Shown: positions 40,044 to 48,959 of the stretch, piece after piece
Layout: each line of letters starts with the position of its first letter
Position numbering within the stretch: position 1 is the stretch's first letter
Assembly: GCF_014257025.1 (NCBI RefSeq)
Contig: NZ_JACMSF010000037.1
Span: 27,217 to 91,216 of the forward strand
Reading direction: 5' to 3'
DNA length: 64,000 nucleotides
DNA from: Streptomyces cupreus
GTDB lineage: Bacteria > Actinomycetota > Actinomycetes > Streptomycetales > Streptomycetaceae
Made by a program: the position numbers and the translations under genes
The notes under the pieces: generated by a model
What the model was told of the DNA's origin: nothing
The model's input: the letters and a program-made list of their open reading frames with translations, nothing else
Databases searched by the model: none

Positions 40044-41020
40044 TTCGTACCTCCTACGATGCGCAGCTGACGCTCGACGGTCCGCTTGAGCAACTCGACC
40101 TTGAAGCGGTTGTGTTCCAGCGGGCGGGCCCCCTCCGCCGCCTTCTCGGCGGCGGCCGTCCACAGGGCTTCCGAGGGGCGCTCACCGATGAGGTGCCGCT
40201 CGACCGCGGGCAGCTTCCAGGGCACGGTGCCCACTCCCCCGGCGGCGACCTTCGCCTCGCGAATCACACCGCCACGCACATGCAGCGCGACGGCCGCCGA
40301 GGTGAGGGCGAACTCGTAGGACTGACGGTCGCGGACCTTGAGGTAGCCGGACTTCAGCGGGCGCGGGAGGGCGGGGATCTCCACCGCCGTAATCAACTCG
40401 CCCTGCCGGATGGCCTGTTCACGGTTCGGAGTGCTGCCCGGTCGCAGCAGAAAGTCGGCGCAGGCGATACGGCGCTCTCCGTCCGGGCCCATGAGATGCA
40501 CTGTGGCCTCCAGCGCGGCAAAGGCCACGGCCACGTCGGACGGGTGGGTGGCCACACAGGCCTCGGAGGTGCCGAGGATCGCATGGGTGCGGTTGTGGCC
40601 CTCCCGCGCGGCGCAACCCGAGCCCGGCTCACGCTTGTTGCAGTCTGCCGTCACATCCCGGAAGTACGTGCAGCGGGTGCGCTGCATGATGTTCCCGCCG
40701 ATGGTCGCCATGTTCCGCAACTGAGCCGACGCACTCAGCTCCAACGCCTCGGAAATGACCGGGTAGAGGGCGCGCACCTTGGGATGGGCGGCCGCGTCGG
40801 CCATCCGCACCAACGCCCCGATCCGCAGCCCACCCCGCTCGGTGACAGTGACCTCGCGCAACGGCAGGCCGCTGATGTCCACCAGCGTCTCGGGACGCTC
40901 GACGGTCTCCCGCATCAGGTCGACCAGGGTGGTGCCCCCGGCGATATAACGTCCGCCGCGGCGACCGGCGTTGAGGGCCTCATGGGTGCTCGCGGCCTTG
41001 GTGAAGGTGAAGGGATACAT
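40040..41020 (-). CDS. FAD-binding subunit of the molybdenum hydroxylase (PaoB-like)
   Basis: A 326-residue FAD protein of the CO dehydrogenase/xanthine dehydrogenase middle-subunit family. PCMH-type FAD motif: RYIAGGTTLVDLMRETV (about residues 22-38) and TIGGNIMQRTRC (about 107-118). Four cysteines around TRCTYFRDVTADCNKREPGS and GCAAREG are typical of the PaoB branch, where they hold an extra [4Fe-4S] cluster. It sits between the iron-sulfur and molybdenum subunits, 6 bp after the former, and overlaps the latter by four bases. Confidence 0.87.
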   Translation of the reverse strand: MYPFTFTKAASTHEALNAGRRGGRYIAGGTTLVDLMRETVERPETLVDISGLPLREVTVTERGGLRIGALVRMADAAAHPKVRALYPVISEALELSASAQLRNMATIGGNIMQRTRCTYFRDVTADCNKREPGSGCAAREGHNRTHAILGTSEACVATHPSDVAVAFAALEATVHLMGPDGERRIACADFLLRPGSTPNREQAIRQGELITAVEIPALPRPLKSGYLKVRDRQSYEFALTSAAVALHVRGGVIREAKVAAGGVGTVPWKLPAVERHLIGERPSEALWTAAAEKAAEGARPLEHNRFKVELLKRTVERQLRIVGGTK

Positions 41021-41026
41021 CGGTCC

Positions 41027-41668
41027 TCACTTCCGGCCGGCGGTCTGCTCGACCGCGCGCACGATCTTCACGTAACAGCCGCAGCGGCAGATGTTGCCGC
41101 TCATCCACTCCCGGATCTCCTCCGGGGAGCCGGTGTGCCCCTCCTGGATGCAGCCGATGCCGGACAGGATCTGGCCCGGGGTGCAGTAGCCGCACTGAAA
41201 GGCGTCCTCATCGATGAACGCCTGCTGCAGCGGATGCAGTTGGTCCCCATCGGCCAGGCCCTCGATCGTGGTGACCTCGGTGCCCTCCAGGCGTACGGCA
41301 AGCGTCAGACAGGAGTTGACCCGCCGTCCGTCGACCAGAACCGTGCACGCGCCGCAGGCCCCGGCGTTGCAGCCCTTCTTCGACCCGGTCAGCCCGAACT
41401 CCTCGCGCAGCAGATCCAGCAGTGAGGTGCGGTTGTCCACCGTCACCGTCCGCCGGGTGCCGTTCACCGTCAGGGAGACTTGGCCGGAGCGCACCGTCTC
41501 AGCGGCAGCCGGGTCGGCGAGCAGGGACCCACCGATCACCCCGCCCGCGACGACGACACCGCCGACCGCGGTGCTGGTCGCGATGAAGGTGCGCCGAGTG
41601 GGCCCGGAGGAGGGCTCATCGGCTCCTTTGGGGGGCGGAACGTCGGACTCGGGCAGTTCAATGGACAT
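41027..41668 (-). CDS. [2Fe-2S] subunit of the molybdenum hydroxylase (PaoA-like), Tat-exported
   Basis: A 213-residue protein. A Tat signal is visible at about residues 25-55 (TRRTFIATSTAVGGVVVAGG), so the complex is probably folded in the cytoplasm and exported by riding on this subunit. Plant-type [2Fe-2S]: GCNAGACGACTVLVDGR. C-terminal [2Fe-2S]: QCGYCTPGQIL and NICRCGCYVKIV. This matches the PaoA/YagT type. It is the first gene of the paoABC-xdhC-like operon; the 307 bp before it hold its promoter and a terminator of the neighbouring operon. Confidence 0.88.
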   Translation of the reverse strand: MSIELPESDVPPPKGADEPSSGPTRRTFIATSTAVGGVVVAGGVIGGSLLADPAAAETVRSGQVSLTVNGTRRTVTVDNRTSLLDLLREEFGLTGSKKGCNAGACGACTVLVDGRRVNSCLTLAVRLEGTEVTTIEGLADGDQLHPLQQAFIDEDAFQCGYCTPGQILSGIGCIQEGHTGSPEEIREWMSGNICRCGCYVKIVRAVEQTAGRK

Positions 41669-41931
41669 ACGTACGCCTTTGCATCAAGGACGTCACGGAC
41701 GGCTCGGGCCGTACACAGCGACACGGGCAGGAGCGGCGGGATCGTCGTCACCGCAGGGCACATTCGGACCGGGGACTCGGGCAGTCCCCGGTCGGTCATG
41801 CGGGCAGTCTGACATCGCTTGCCAGGCCCGTGGCAGGGAGACTTTCCTCCCCCGATCCTTCTCTCCCCACAAGGCGGAGCCCAGGGTTCAACCCATGGAG
41901 ATCGCGCTCGTCCTTGAGTGACGCAAAAGAT

Positions 41932-41965
41932 GAGGCCGAGCAGCGGGGTGGGGCTGCTCGGCCTC
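41932..41965 (-). terminator. Intrinsic terminator of the sugar-uptake operon
   Basis: GAGGCCGAGCAGC pairs perfectly with GCTGCTCGGCCTC around an 8-base loop. On the minus strand the stem is followed by TCTTTTGCG, a short T-run, so it fits a classical terminator 11 bp after the stop of the 609-residue protein gene. The remaining stretch 41669-41931 shows no gene; it is the upstream region of the paoA-like gene. Confidence 0.85.
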
Positions 41966-41975
41966 TCGTGGTGAT

Positions 41976-43805
41976 CTATGCGTGCAGCGTCAGTGGCGGG
42001 TCACCGGTCGCGTCGCCATCCGGCTCGCCGATCAGCGCCGTGAAGCTCTCCGCGCGTACGGCCAGGCCGTCCCGCGTCTGCTCGAACTCCGGCGCGAACG
42101 GGCCCTGCCCGCCGTACCGCACCGCGAACACATGCAGGTCCTCCGGGGCCCCGGGAGCCGGGCCCGCCTCCAGCGCCGTGGACGCGACCAGGTGGCTCCA
42201 GCCCTCGTCAGGGTTGCCGTAGCCACGCGGGTCGGCGGCGAGCGCGAAGGCCGCCAACTCCTGGGTCGTCTCCGCGCGGGCGTCGAAGTGGTCCGGGCGG
42301 TCCGACTCGGGGTGGGTCAGGCGGAGTTCGCCCGCCGCTGTCACCTCGGCAGTCGCCACTCTCCGCACCCGGTCACCGTCGTCTGCGGCGTACGGCAGAC
42401 CAGCCAGCAGGTACGGCGTCCCGGGGAGCTTCTCCACGGCCACCGTCAGCCACAGGCTCGTGCCGTCCGTGACGTACAGCGACCGCACATGGCGCAGGAC
42501 GTGGTCGCGGCCCACGACCGGCTTGGTGACCAGCTTCGCCGCCAGGCCCTCGGCGCGTACGTCCCGGACGCGGACCTCGCCCATCGGGCGGCACAGCAGG
42601 AAGCCGTCCACCACGGGGCCGAAGCCGTGCTGGCGGTTCACCGCGGCCGGGAGGACATACGTCCCCGCCGCCTCGACCAGCGACGGAGTCATACGGCTGT
42701 CGAAGGCCACCGACACGCTCCCCGCCCGGAGTTGGTGGCGGGACGGCTTCTCGGAGGGCGTGCGATGCCACGGCTTCGTGTCCTGGATCTGCCACACCAG
42801 CATGAAGGCGAAGTGGCCGTCGATGCCGCCGTCCGGCTTGACCGCGTGGCGGCCCCAGCCGGTGTCGCCGCGGTAGCGGCCGATGTCCGCGCCGATACGG
42901 CGGCCGAAGTAGCGCAGGCCGAGCACCGACTCGAAGCCGGAGTGCTGTTCGCTGTAGCGGGGGCCGCCGATGTCGAAGCCGCCGGTGGTCAGGCGGGCGT
43001 CGATGTAGCGGGCGAGGGTGTCGCCGTCCTCCGCGAAGACGTCCTCGCCGCTAACCCGGTGGGCCTGGGCCAGGAAGGACAGGGAGATCGGGCCGTAGTT
43101 GTTGTCGTACGCGCCGCCGTGCTCGGGGGGCAGCAGTGCGCCCCGGTCGCGTACCCGGTGGGCGCGGATCTCGTCGGCGTACAGGCTCAGCGCACGCTTG
43201 CGGACCGCCTCGGCCTCCTCCGCGGGGAGGTGTCCGGCCAGCATCAGGCCGCCCACCACACATCCGATCGCCTGGTTTCCCGCCTCCTGCGGGTTGAAGA
43301 AGGTCGCCTCCGTCAGCCAGCGCCAGTACCCACGGCCCAACTCGGCGAGTTCCGCGCGGAGTTCGTCGTCGATGAGGCCGTCCGTCACGTCCAGCACATT
43401 CACCAGCTGGAGCAGCGCCCACACCGTGCTCGGCCAGTCCCCGATCGGGTGCGCCCCGGGCTCCAGTACGTAACGGGCGTACGGGAAGCCGGATTTGCGT
43501 ACCTTCAGGTTCGGGTAGCCCGGGTTGTCCTCGGTGTACACGCGCTCGCGCAGGTGGAAGCGGAGGCTGCGCAGCACCGCCTCCGGCAGACGCGGGTCCT
43601 TGGTGCGCTGGTGGGCGAGGGCCAGGAGCGAGGTCACGCCCAGCGAGGTGTCCCCGATGTCGTCGACACAGTCGGGGTGCTCCAGGTTGCCCGCGGGCAT
43701 CAGACGGGCCAGGGCCTGCTCGACGACATCCGCGAGGACCGCGTCGTATGCCTCCGGTGTGTCCGGCAGATGGTGCAACGGGCCGCGCTGGCGCGGGAGA
43801 TGCAT
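41976..43805 (-). CDS. Putative carbohydrate-active alpha/alpha-toroid protein (609 aa)
   Basis: A 609-residue cytoplasmic protein. Residues about 20-330 are helical with the repeated pattern of an (alpha/alpha) toroid (STVWALLQLVNVLDVTDGLI; ATFFNPQEAGNQAIGCVVGG; GGAYDNNYGPISLSFLAQAH); residues about 350-600 are a beta-rich domain as in heparinase- or chondroitinase-like lyases and some hydrolases. It has no signal peptide, so it would act on imported oligosaccharide. It is the last gene after the two sugar permeases and ends at a strong terminator. The enzymatic type (lyase or hydrolase) is not proven. Confidence 0.65.
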   Translation of the reverse strand: MHLPRQRGPLHHLPDTPEAYDAVLADVVEQALARLMPAGNLEHPDCVDDIGDTSLGVTSLLALAHQRTKDPRLPEAVLRSLRFHLRERVYTEDNPGYPNLKVRKSGFPYARYVLEPGAHPIGDWPSTVWALLQLVNVLDVTDGLIDDELRAELAELGRGYWRWLTEATFFNPQEAGNQAIGCVVGGLMLAGHLPAEEAEAVRKRALSLYADEIRAHRVRDRGALLPPEHGGAYDNNYGPISLSFLAQAHRVSGEDVFAEDGDTLARYIDARLTTGGFDIGGPRYSEQHSGFESVLGLRYFGRRIGADIGRYRGDTGWGRHAVKPDGGIDGHFAFMLVWQIQDTKPWHRTPSEKPSRHQLRAGSVSVAFDSRMTPSLVEAAGTYVLPAAVNRQHGFGPVVDGFLLCRPMGEVRVRDVRAEGLAAKLVTKPVVGRDHVLRHVRSLYVTDGTSLWLTVAVEKLPGTPYLLAGLPYAADDGDRVRRVATAEVTAAGELRLTHPESDRPDHFDARAETTQELAAFALAADPRGYGNPDEGWSHLVASTALEAGPAPGAPEDLHVFAVRYGGQGPFAPEFEQTRDGLAVRAESFTALIGEPDGDATGDPPLTLHA

Positions 43806-43811
43806 ATGTCC

Positions 43812-44690
43812 TCAGCCCTTCATTCCCGACGTGGCCATGCCTTCGACCAGCCTCTTCTGGAAGATGAGGAAGCAGATGAGCGTGGGCAGGAGGGCGAGTG
43901 TCGACATCGCGAACATCGCGCCGTACGAGGAGCCGCTCGTCTGGTCCAGGAAGAGGGTCAGGCCCAGGGGGACGGTGAACTTGTCGTTCTGCTGGAGGTA
44001 GACGAGCTGGTGGAGGAAGTCGTCGTAGGTCCAGATGAAGGTGAAGATGGTCGTGGTGATCAGGGCCGGCTTCATCAGCGGCAGGATGATCTTCCAGTAG
44101 ATCTGGAGGGGGTTCGCGCCGTCCATCATCGCCGCCTGGTCCAGCTCGCGCGGGATGGAGCGGATGAACTGGACCATCAGGAAGATGAAGAAGGCGTCCA
44201 CCGCGAGGAACTTGGGCACGATCAGCGGCAGGAACGTGTTGATCCAGGTCAGGTTGTAGAAGATCGTGTACTGCGGGATCAGCACCGCCTGGGTGGGCAG
44301 CATCAGCGTGCCGAGCATCAGGCCGAACCAGATCTTCTTGCCGCGGAACTCGAAACGGGCGAAGGCGTAGGCGGCCAGCGAGCAGGAGATGACGTTTCCG
44401 ATCACCGCGCCGATCGTGACGATCAGCGAGTTGGTGATGTAGAGCGAGAAGGAGTTGCCGGAGCCGCTCCAGCCCTCGGAGTAGTTCTCGGGCCGCAGCG
44501 CGTTCGGGATCAGCCCTGGGTGGGTGAAGATCTCGGTGTCGGGCTTGAGGGAGCTGCTGAGCATCCACAGCAGCGGGTAGAGCATGGCGACCGCGACGCC
44601 GATGAGCACGGTGTGGATGAAGATACGGCGGCTGCCCGTGGCCGAGCGGAGCTTCGCCAGGGGCGAGGCGTTCGGGGTGATTGCGGACAT
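43812..44690 (-). CDS. Carbohydrate ABC transporter permease (MalG type)
   Basis: A 292-residue inner membrane permease with six helices. The EAA-loop that docks to the ATPase is DQAAMMDGANPLQIYWKIIL, typical of CUT1 permeases. The N-terminal cytoplasmic segment is short, and MLSSSLKPDTEIF follows the first helix. It lies 36 bp downstream of the other permease and 6 bp upstream of the 609-residue protein. No ATPase gene is in the cluster; Streptomyces usually supplies the shared MsiK ATPase. Confidence 0.88.
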   Translation of the reverse strand: MSAITPNASPLAKLRSATGSRRIFIHTVLIGVAVAMLYPLLWMLSSSLKPDTEIFTHPGLIPNALRPENYSEGWSGSGNSFSLYITNSLIVTIGAVIGNVISCSLAAYAFARFEFRGKKIWFGLMLGTLMLPTQAVLIPQYTIFYNLTWINTFLPLIVPKFLAVDAFFIFLMVQFIRSIPRELDQAAMMDGANPLQIYWKIILPLMKPALITTTIFTFIWTYDDFLHQLVYLQQNDKFTVPLGLTLFLDQTSGSSYGAMFAMSTLALLPTLICFLIFQKRLVEGMATSGMKG

Positions 44691-44726
44691 GGGATGAAGG
44701 ACTCCTCGCTCAGACGTCAGGCGGCG

Positions 44727-45710
44727 TCAGTCGTCGTAATGGACCCAGTAGCGGCCGGCGATGAAGTTGACCGCCGTGAAGCCTGCGATGACCAGGAACA
44801 GCACCCAGGCCAGCGCCGAGGCGTATCCCATCTGGAGGTCGGTGAAGCCCTTCTTGTACAGGTACAGGGAGTACAGCATGGTCGAGTTGAGCGGTCCGCC
44901 GGAGCCGTTGCTGATCACGAACGCCGGGGTGAACGTCTTGAACGCGTCGATGATCTGAAGGACCACATTGAAGAAGACGATCGGAGTGAGCAGCGGAAGC
45001 GTGATCCGGAAGAAGCGGGTGACGGAGTTCGCGCCGTCGATCGCCGCCGCCTCGTACACGTCCTTCGGCAGTTGCTTCAGGCCGGCCAGGAAGATGACCA
45101 TCGGGGTGCCGAACTGCCAGACGGCGAGCAGGACGAGCGTGTAGAGCGCGGTGTCGGGGCTGGAGATCCAGTCCTGGCCCTTGATGCCGAACCAGCCGAG
45201 GAAGTCGTTGAACAGACCGTCCCCGCCGAAGACCTGCCGCCACACGATGGCGATGGCCACCGCGCCGCCGAGCAGCGACGGCAGATAGAAGGCGGCACGG
45301 TACAGGCCGATGCCCTTCAGATCCCGGTTGAGCAGCATCGCCACACCGAGCGCGAGCGCCAGCTTCAGCGGCACGGACACCACGACGTACACCAGGGTGG
45401 CGTGCACCGAGTCCCAGAAGACCGGGTCGTCGGTGAACATCCGCTCGTAGTTGTCCGTCCCGACCCACTGCGCCGGGGTGAGCAGGTCGAAGTTGGTGAA
45501 GGACAGGTAGAGCGAGTCGAGCATCGGGTAGATCGTCAGCCCGAACAGGCCCACGAACCAGGGGGCCAGGAAGAGATACGGCCACCAGCCCCCGCCCCGC
45601 CGTCTGGCGAGCCGCCGACGCATGCGGTCGCGCTCCCGCTGGTCGGACGGGGTCACAGGAGCACCCTGCTCCTTGACGACCTCGTCGGTCTGCGCGGTGG
45701 TCATACTCAT
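44727..45710 (-). CDS. Carbohydrate ABC transporter permease (MalF type)
   Basis: A 327-residue permease with six to seven helices. It starts with a charged tail of about 40 residues and then GWWPYLFLAPWFVGLFGLTI, the MalF-like first helix. The EAA loop is YEAAAIDGANSVTRFFRITL. It is the first permease after the binding protein gene, with 177 bp between that carry a common Streptomyces repeat. The start is the ATG at 45710 with an AGGGAGAG site upstream. It forms the membrane channel together with the MalG-type protein. Confidence 0.88.
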   Translation of the reverse strand: MSMTTAQTDEVVKEQGAPVTPSDQRERDRMRRRLARRRGGGWWPYLFLAPWFVGLFGLTIYPMLDSLYLSFTNFDLLTPAQWVGTDNYERMFTDDPVFWDSVHATLVYVVVSVPLKLALALGVAMLLNRDLKGIGLYRAAFYLPSLLGGAVAIAIVWRQVFGGDGLFNDFLGWFGIKGQDWISSPDTALYTLVLLAVWQFGTPMVIFLAGLKQLPKDVYEAAAIDGANSVTRFFRITLPLLTPIVFFNVVLQIIDAFKTFTPAFVISNGSGGPLNSTMLYSLYLYKKGFTDLQMGYASALAWVLFLVIAGFTAVNFIAGRYWVHYDD

Positions 45711-45770
45711 CTCTCCCTGACCCTCTCCCGGTACTTCAGCGTCGCGATGCTTCGAAGGCGCCGGGTCGCT

Positions 45771-45854
45771 GCCGCGCCCCGACAGGGGCGCGGGGCTGTG
45801 TCCATATGCGGCTCCGCCCCGCTGGGGCGACCAGCCACGACGAAACCCGCAGAC
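45771..45854 (-). repeat. Common Streptomyces GC-rich intergenic repeat (hairpin)
   Basis: CCGCGCCCC (45772-45780) and GGGGCGCGG (45785-45793) form a 9-bp stem with a GACA loop, followed by CTGTGTCCATATGCGGCTCC and GCGACCAGCCACGACGAAAC. I recall this consensus as widespread between Streptomyces genes. It lies between the binding protein and first permease genes and may lower permease expression relative to the binding protein. Confidence 0.75.
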
Positions 45855-45887
45855 AAACGACGGCCTTCCACGGCACGTCCGGCGGAG

Positions 45888-47219
45888 CTACCCGCCCAGG
45901 ATTCCCGCCGCCTGATCGAAGAACTCACCGAGCTGCGCCTTGATCGACTTCTTGCCGAAGGCAACGGCGAGGTTCGACTGGAACAGCAGATCCCAGATCT
46001 GATCAGCCCCCTGCGGCGGCGGCACCGGCGCCGGCAGGGCGTTGCTCGCCTTGGAGACCCGCTGCGCGATGTAGTCCGCGTTCTCCATGTTCAACTTGTC
46101 CGTCTCGGTCAGCCCCGAGGCGATCAGGTTGCGGGCCTTCTCCGTCGGCGGGATGCCGCGCAGCAACTGCATGTCCTTGATCGCCGTCTCGGACTGCGCG
46201 AAGAAGTCCATGATCTTCACCGAGTCGGCGACCTTCTTGCTCGCCTTGGTGGCGCTGAGCAGTACACCGCCGTTGACGAAGTTGCCCTCACGGGCGCCGG
46301 AGAAGTCGCCCTGCGGGGTGGGCAGGAAGTCCAGCTGCGCGTCGGTGATGGAGCCACCTGCGCCGTAGACACCGGAGTCGAAGGTGAACAGGGCCTTGCC
46401 GATGACGACCGCGTTCTTGGTGAGGTCGTTGTGCGCGGCGGAGGTGATGGCCGGCGGCGGGGAGGCGTTGGCCTTGCGCATGTCGGCCCAGTACTCCCAC
46501 CACTCCTGGAGGGTGTCGGGGGTGAAGCCGAGCTTCTTGCCGTCGTCGGAGAAGAACGTCTCGCCGTGTTCGCGGGCGAAGACCTCGAAGGCCTGGAGGG
46601 TGCCGCCACCGCCGTCGTCGACGCCGTAGGTCTTGCCGCCGCTCTTCTTGTAGACGTCGGTGGCGATCTTCTTCAGGTCGGCCCAGGTCCACTCGCGGTC
46701 GGGAAGCTGAAGGCCCAGCTCCTCCAGGCCGCTGCGGTTGACGGTGAGCTGGTTGACGCCGATGCCGGAGGGGACGCCGTAGAGCTTGTCGTCGACGGTG
46801 CCGGCGGCGAGGAGCGTCTTGGAGAAGCCGGTGAGGTCGAGGCTGTTGCCGACGTAGGAGTCGAGCGGGGCGAGGACGCCCTTGCGCGCGTACTGGGCGA
46901 CCAGCGCGGTGTCCATCTGGAGCAGGTCGGGGGCGCTGCCGCCGGCGATGTTGGTGTTGAACTTGTCGAAGTACCCGTCGTATCCGGAGTAGGTCTCCCG
47001 GATCTTGATCTTGGGGTTGTCCTTCTGGAAGGAGGCCAGCGCCTTCTTGTAGGCGGCGTGCCGGTCGTCGCTGCCCCACCAGGTCATGGTCAGGTCGCTG
47101 CTGGTGCTGCCGGCGCCGGTGCCGCCGCCGCAGGCGCTGAGGGCGCCGCCGAGGGTGCCGGCGACGGCGAGGCCGCTCGCGGTGCGGAAGAGGGTTCTGC
47201 GCGAGATCTGGTGACCCAC
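45888..47219 (-). CDS. Sugar ABC transporter substrate-binding lipoprotein
   Basis: A 443-residue extracellular binding protein of the CUT1 family. The N-terminus is a Tat-type lipoprotein signal: ISRRTLFRTASGLAVAGTLG, then a lipobox ending LSAC, so the mature protein is anchored outside by its N-terminal Cys. The mature part has DLTMTWWGSDDRHAAYKKAL and the family's closing WEYWADMRK region. The start is a GTG at 47219 preceded by GGGAGG. It follows the ROK gene by 272 bp with a terminator and a LacI-type operator between. The ligand is probably an oligosaccharide. Confidence 0.88.
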   Translation of the reverse strand: MGHQISRRTLFRTASGLAVAGTLGGALSACGGGTGAGSTSSDLTMTWWGSDDRHAAYKKALASFQKDNPKIKIRETYSGYDGYFDKFNTNIAGGSAPDLLQMDTALVAQYARKGVLAPLDSYVGNSLDLTGFSKTLLAAGTVDDKLYGVPSGIGVNQLTVNRSGLEELGLQLPDREWTWADLKKIATDVYKKSGGKTYGVDDGGGGTLQAFEVFAREHGETFFSDDGKKLGFTPDTLQEWWEYWADMRKANASPPPAITSAAHNDLTKNAVVIGKALFTFDSGVYGAGGSITDAQLDFLPTPQGDFSGAREGNFVNGGVLLSATKASKKVADSVKIMDFFAQSETAIKDMQLLRGIPPTEKARNLIASGLTETDKLNMENADYIAQRVSKASNALPAPVPPPQGADQIWDLLFQSNLAVAFGKKSIKAQLGEFFDQAAGILGG

Positions 47220-47426
47220 CGGGTCCTCCCTGGATGTGCGTGACGGATCGCCCGCCGGCCGATGCGGCTCGGGATCCCTTGTGGATGGCGCCTCCCGGCT
47301 TGCCGCGACCTCGCCCGGTCGCGCGGCCCTGGCGGGCGGGGGTGCACGGCCGTCGTCCCAGCCGTGTCCGGACGAGCACGCCCTCGTCCGGCTCGCCGTA
47401 CGTGTCGTACGGCTCGGTGCCCCGCC

Positions 47427-47450
47427 CTGAACCGGGTCCCGCCGGTTCAG
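47427..47450 (-). terminator. Hairpin after the ROK gene
   Basis: CTGAACCGG and CCGGTTCAG form a perfect 9-bp stem around GTCCCG, 41 bp after the ROK gene stop and upstream of the binding protein gene. It is placed to end ROK transcription, and it directly adjoins the LacI-type operator. Confidence 0.6.
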
Positions 47451-47461
47451 AAAGCGCTTGT
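47450..47461 (-). promoter_or_regulatory. LacI-family type operator before the sugar-binding protein gene
   Basis: GAAAGCGCTTGT contains the 8-bp palindrome AAGCGCTT with the central CG typical of LacI-family operators in actinobacteria (consensus near GAAAGCGCTTTC). It lies about 230 bp before the binding protein start. No LacI gene is adjacent; the ROK regulator may act at a separate site. Confidence 0.45.
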
Positions 47462-47491
47462 CCGGACATTGGCAGAAGCGGCCGGAGTCCG

Positions 47492-48613
47492 TCAATGCCT
47501 GCCCGGGTCCCCGCCGGTCACGGTTTGGATTCCGCGGGCCACCGCGAGCCGGGTGGCCCCGACGACGGTGCCGCTGTCGCCGAGGGCGCTGCTGACGACG
47601 TCGGTGGGCCAGCTCAGCTCGGCCAGCTCGGCCCGCACGCCGGACAGGAGTTGTGGGTGCGCGCCGACGGCGCCGCCGAGCACGATCAGGCCCGGATCCA
47701 GTACGGCGACCACGGCGGCGGCGAGCCGGCCTATGTCGGCGGCGTGCCCGGCGACCACGGTTCTGGCGGTGGCGTGGCCCTCGTCGGCGAGGGCGAAGAG
47801 ACGCTCGGCGGTGCGCGGGCAGGGTCCGTCGGTGTCCCGCCAGGCTTCGGCCGTACGGCGCAGCAGGGACCGTACGCCGATGTGTTCCTCCAGGGCCTCG
47901 CGGCGCGGTTCGCGGCCCTGGTCCCAGGGGTAGGGCAGGCGGGCGACCTCGCCGGCCGCGCCGTTGGCACCGCGCAGCACCCGGCCGCCGATGACGATGC
48001 CGAGGCCGATGCCGACGCCGATCCGCAGGTAGCCGAAGGTGTCGCGGCCGAGGGCCGCGCCCTCGTGCAGTTCGGCGAGCGCGGCGCAGTTGACGTTGTT
48101 CTCCAGGTGGACGGGGACGCCAGGGGGCAGGGCGGTGGCCATGGCGTCGTACACGGGTCCCGCCTTGGCGGTCGCGGGGCGCATGCCGGTGCCGGTCCGG
48201 TCGCGGGTGGTCACATCGCCGACGGCGACGACGATGGCGCGCAGCGGGGCGTCGGCGGGCAGCGCGGCGAGCACCGTACGGACGGTGTCCGCGGCCTCGG
48301 CGCGGGGGCCGTCGCCCTCGGCGAGCGAGGTGCCGTCGAGGGCGCAGCCGCGTACCCGGGTCCGGTCGGGGCCGAGGTCGACGGCGAGGACGGCGCCGGC
48401 GGCCGGGCCGAGCCGGTAGACGGCGGCGGAGCGGCCGGTGGCGCCGGACGCGGTGCCGGAGTGGGCCGCGAGCCCGACGGCCTCCAGCTCGGCCACGGCG
48501 GAGGACACGGTCGGTTTCGACAGTCCCGCCTCCGTCGCGAGCCGGGGACGGGTGGCGGCGCTCGCCCCGGCCAGCACGGCGAACACCGCACGCGCGCTCT
48601 CGCTCAGCTCCAT
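47492..48613 (-). CDS. ROK family transcriptional regulator
   Basis: A 373-residue repressor: winged helix (residues about 5-65; GLSKPTVSSAVAELEAVGLA recognition region) and a ROK sugar-binding domain (LAVDLGPDRTRVRGCALDGT; GYLRIGVGIGLGIVIGGRVL). The zinc-binding CXCGXXGCXE motif of many ROK proteins is missing, so ligand binding may differ. Its gene is divergent from a BadF-type kinase gene and upstream of the sugar-uptake genes in the same direction, so it most likely controls both. A GTTAG/CTAAC palindrome lies in its promoter. Confidence 0.88.
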   Translation of the reverse strand: MELSESARAVFAVLAGASAATRPRLATEAGLSKPTVSSAVAELEAVGLAAHSGTASGATGRSAAVYRLGPAAGAVLAVDLGPDRTRVRGCALDGTSLAEGDGPRAEAADTVRTVLAALPADAPLRAIVVAVGDVTTRDRTGTGMRPATAKAGPVYDAMATALPPGVPVHLENNVNCAALAELHEGAALGRDTFGYLRIGVGIGLGIVIGGRVLRGANGAAGEVARLPYPWDQGREPRREALEEHIGVRSLLRRTAEAWRDTDGPCPRTAERLFALADEGHATARTVVAGHAADIGRLAAAVVAVLDPGLIVLGGAVGAHPQLLSGVRAELAELSWPTDVVSSALGDSGTVVGATRLAVARGIQTVTGGDPGRH

Positions 48614-48740
48614 GGTCTCCCCAGGTCGTGCCGTGGCCGTCCGGCGTGGATCCGGCCGGCCGCAAGGATCGTTCGGCGTCGGGTGCTCGGAGAACCCGGC
48701 AATCAGTACCGGGATTTCCGCTCCTCTTGACGCACCCTAC

Positions 48741-48764
48741 TTCGTTAGTTAACTTCCTAACGAA
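48741..48764 (-). promoter_or_regulatory. ROK-type operator in the divergent promoter region
   Basis: TTCGTTAG and CTAACGAA are perfect 8-bp arms around TTAACTTC. This AT-rich patch in very GC-rich DNA resembles the GTTAGGAA/TTCCTAAC sites recognised by ROK repressors in Streptomyces. It lies 127 bp before the ROK start and 195 bp before the kinase start, and is the only clear signal in the 346-bp gap 48614-48959. Confidence 0.65.
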
Positions 48765-48959
48765 CTCCGGCGGTACTCGCCTGCCGCACTCGTCAGAAGC
48801 CTGTCCCGAGGCTTCCCGATCGACTTCTCCCGCGGGGTCGACGCCACCGCTGACCGCGGTGCGCGCCTCGGTCCGCGGCACCTTCGCCAGGTGTCGGCTT
48901 CCCTGTCCAGGCACGGTTCGCCCGCCGTCGCAGATCGCTGCAACGACGAAAGAGAATCC

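Noticed and set aside
37371..40070. Plus-strand 899-codon frame opposite the molybdenum hydroxylase genes
   Set aside because: Antisense shadow of the PaoC-like gene; no ribosome site, no recognisable domain.
41982..47243. Plus-strand open frame of more than 1,700 codons across the sugar-uptake genes
   Set aside because: It is antisense to five well-supported genes, has no ribosome site and encodes Arg/Val/Gly-rich low-complexity sequence, as expected from GC-rich shadow frames.
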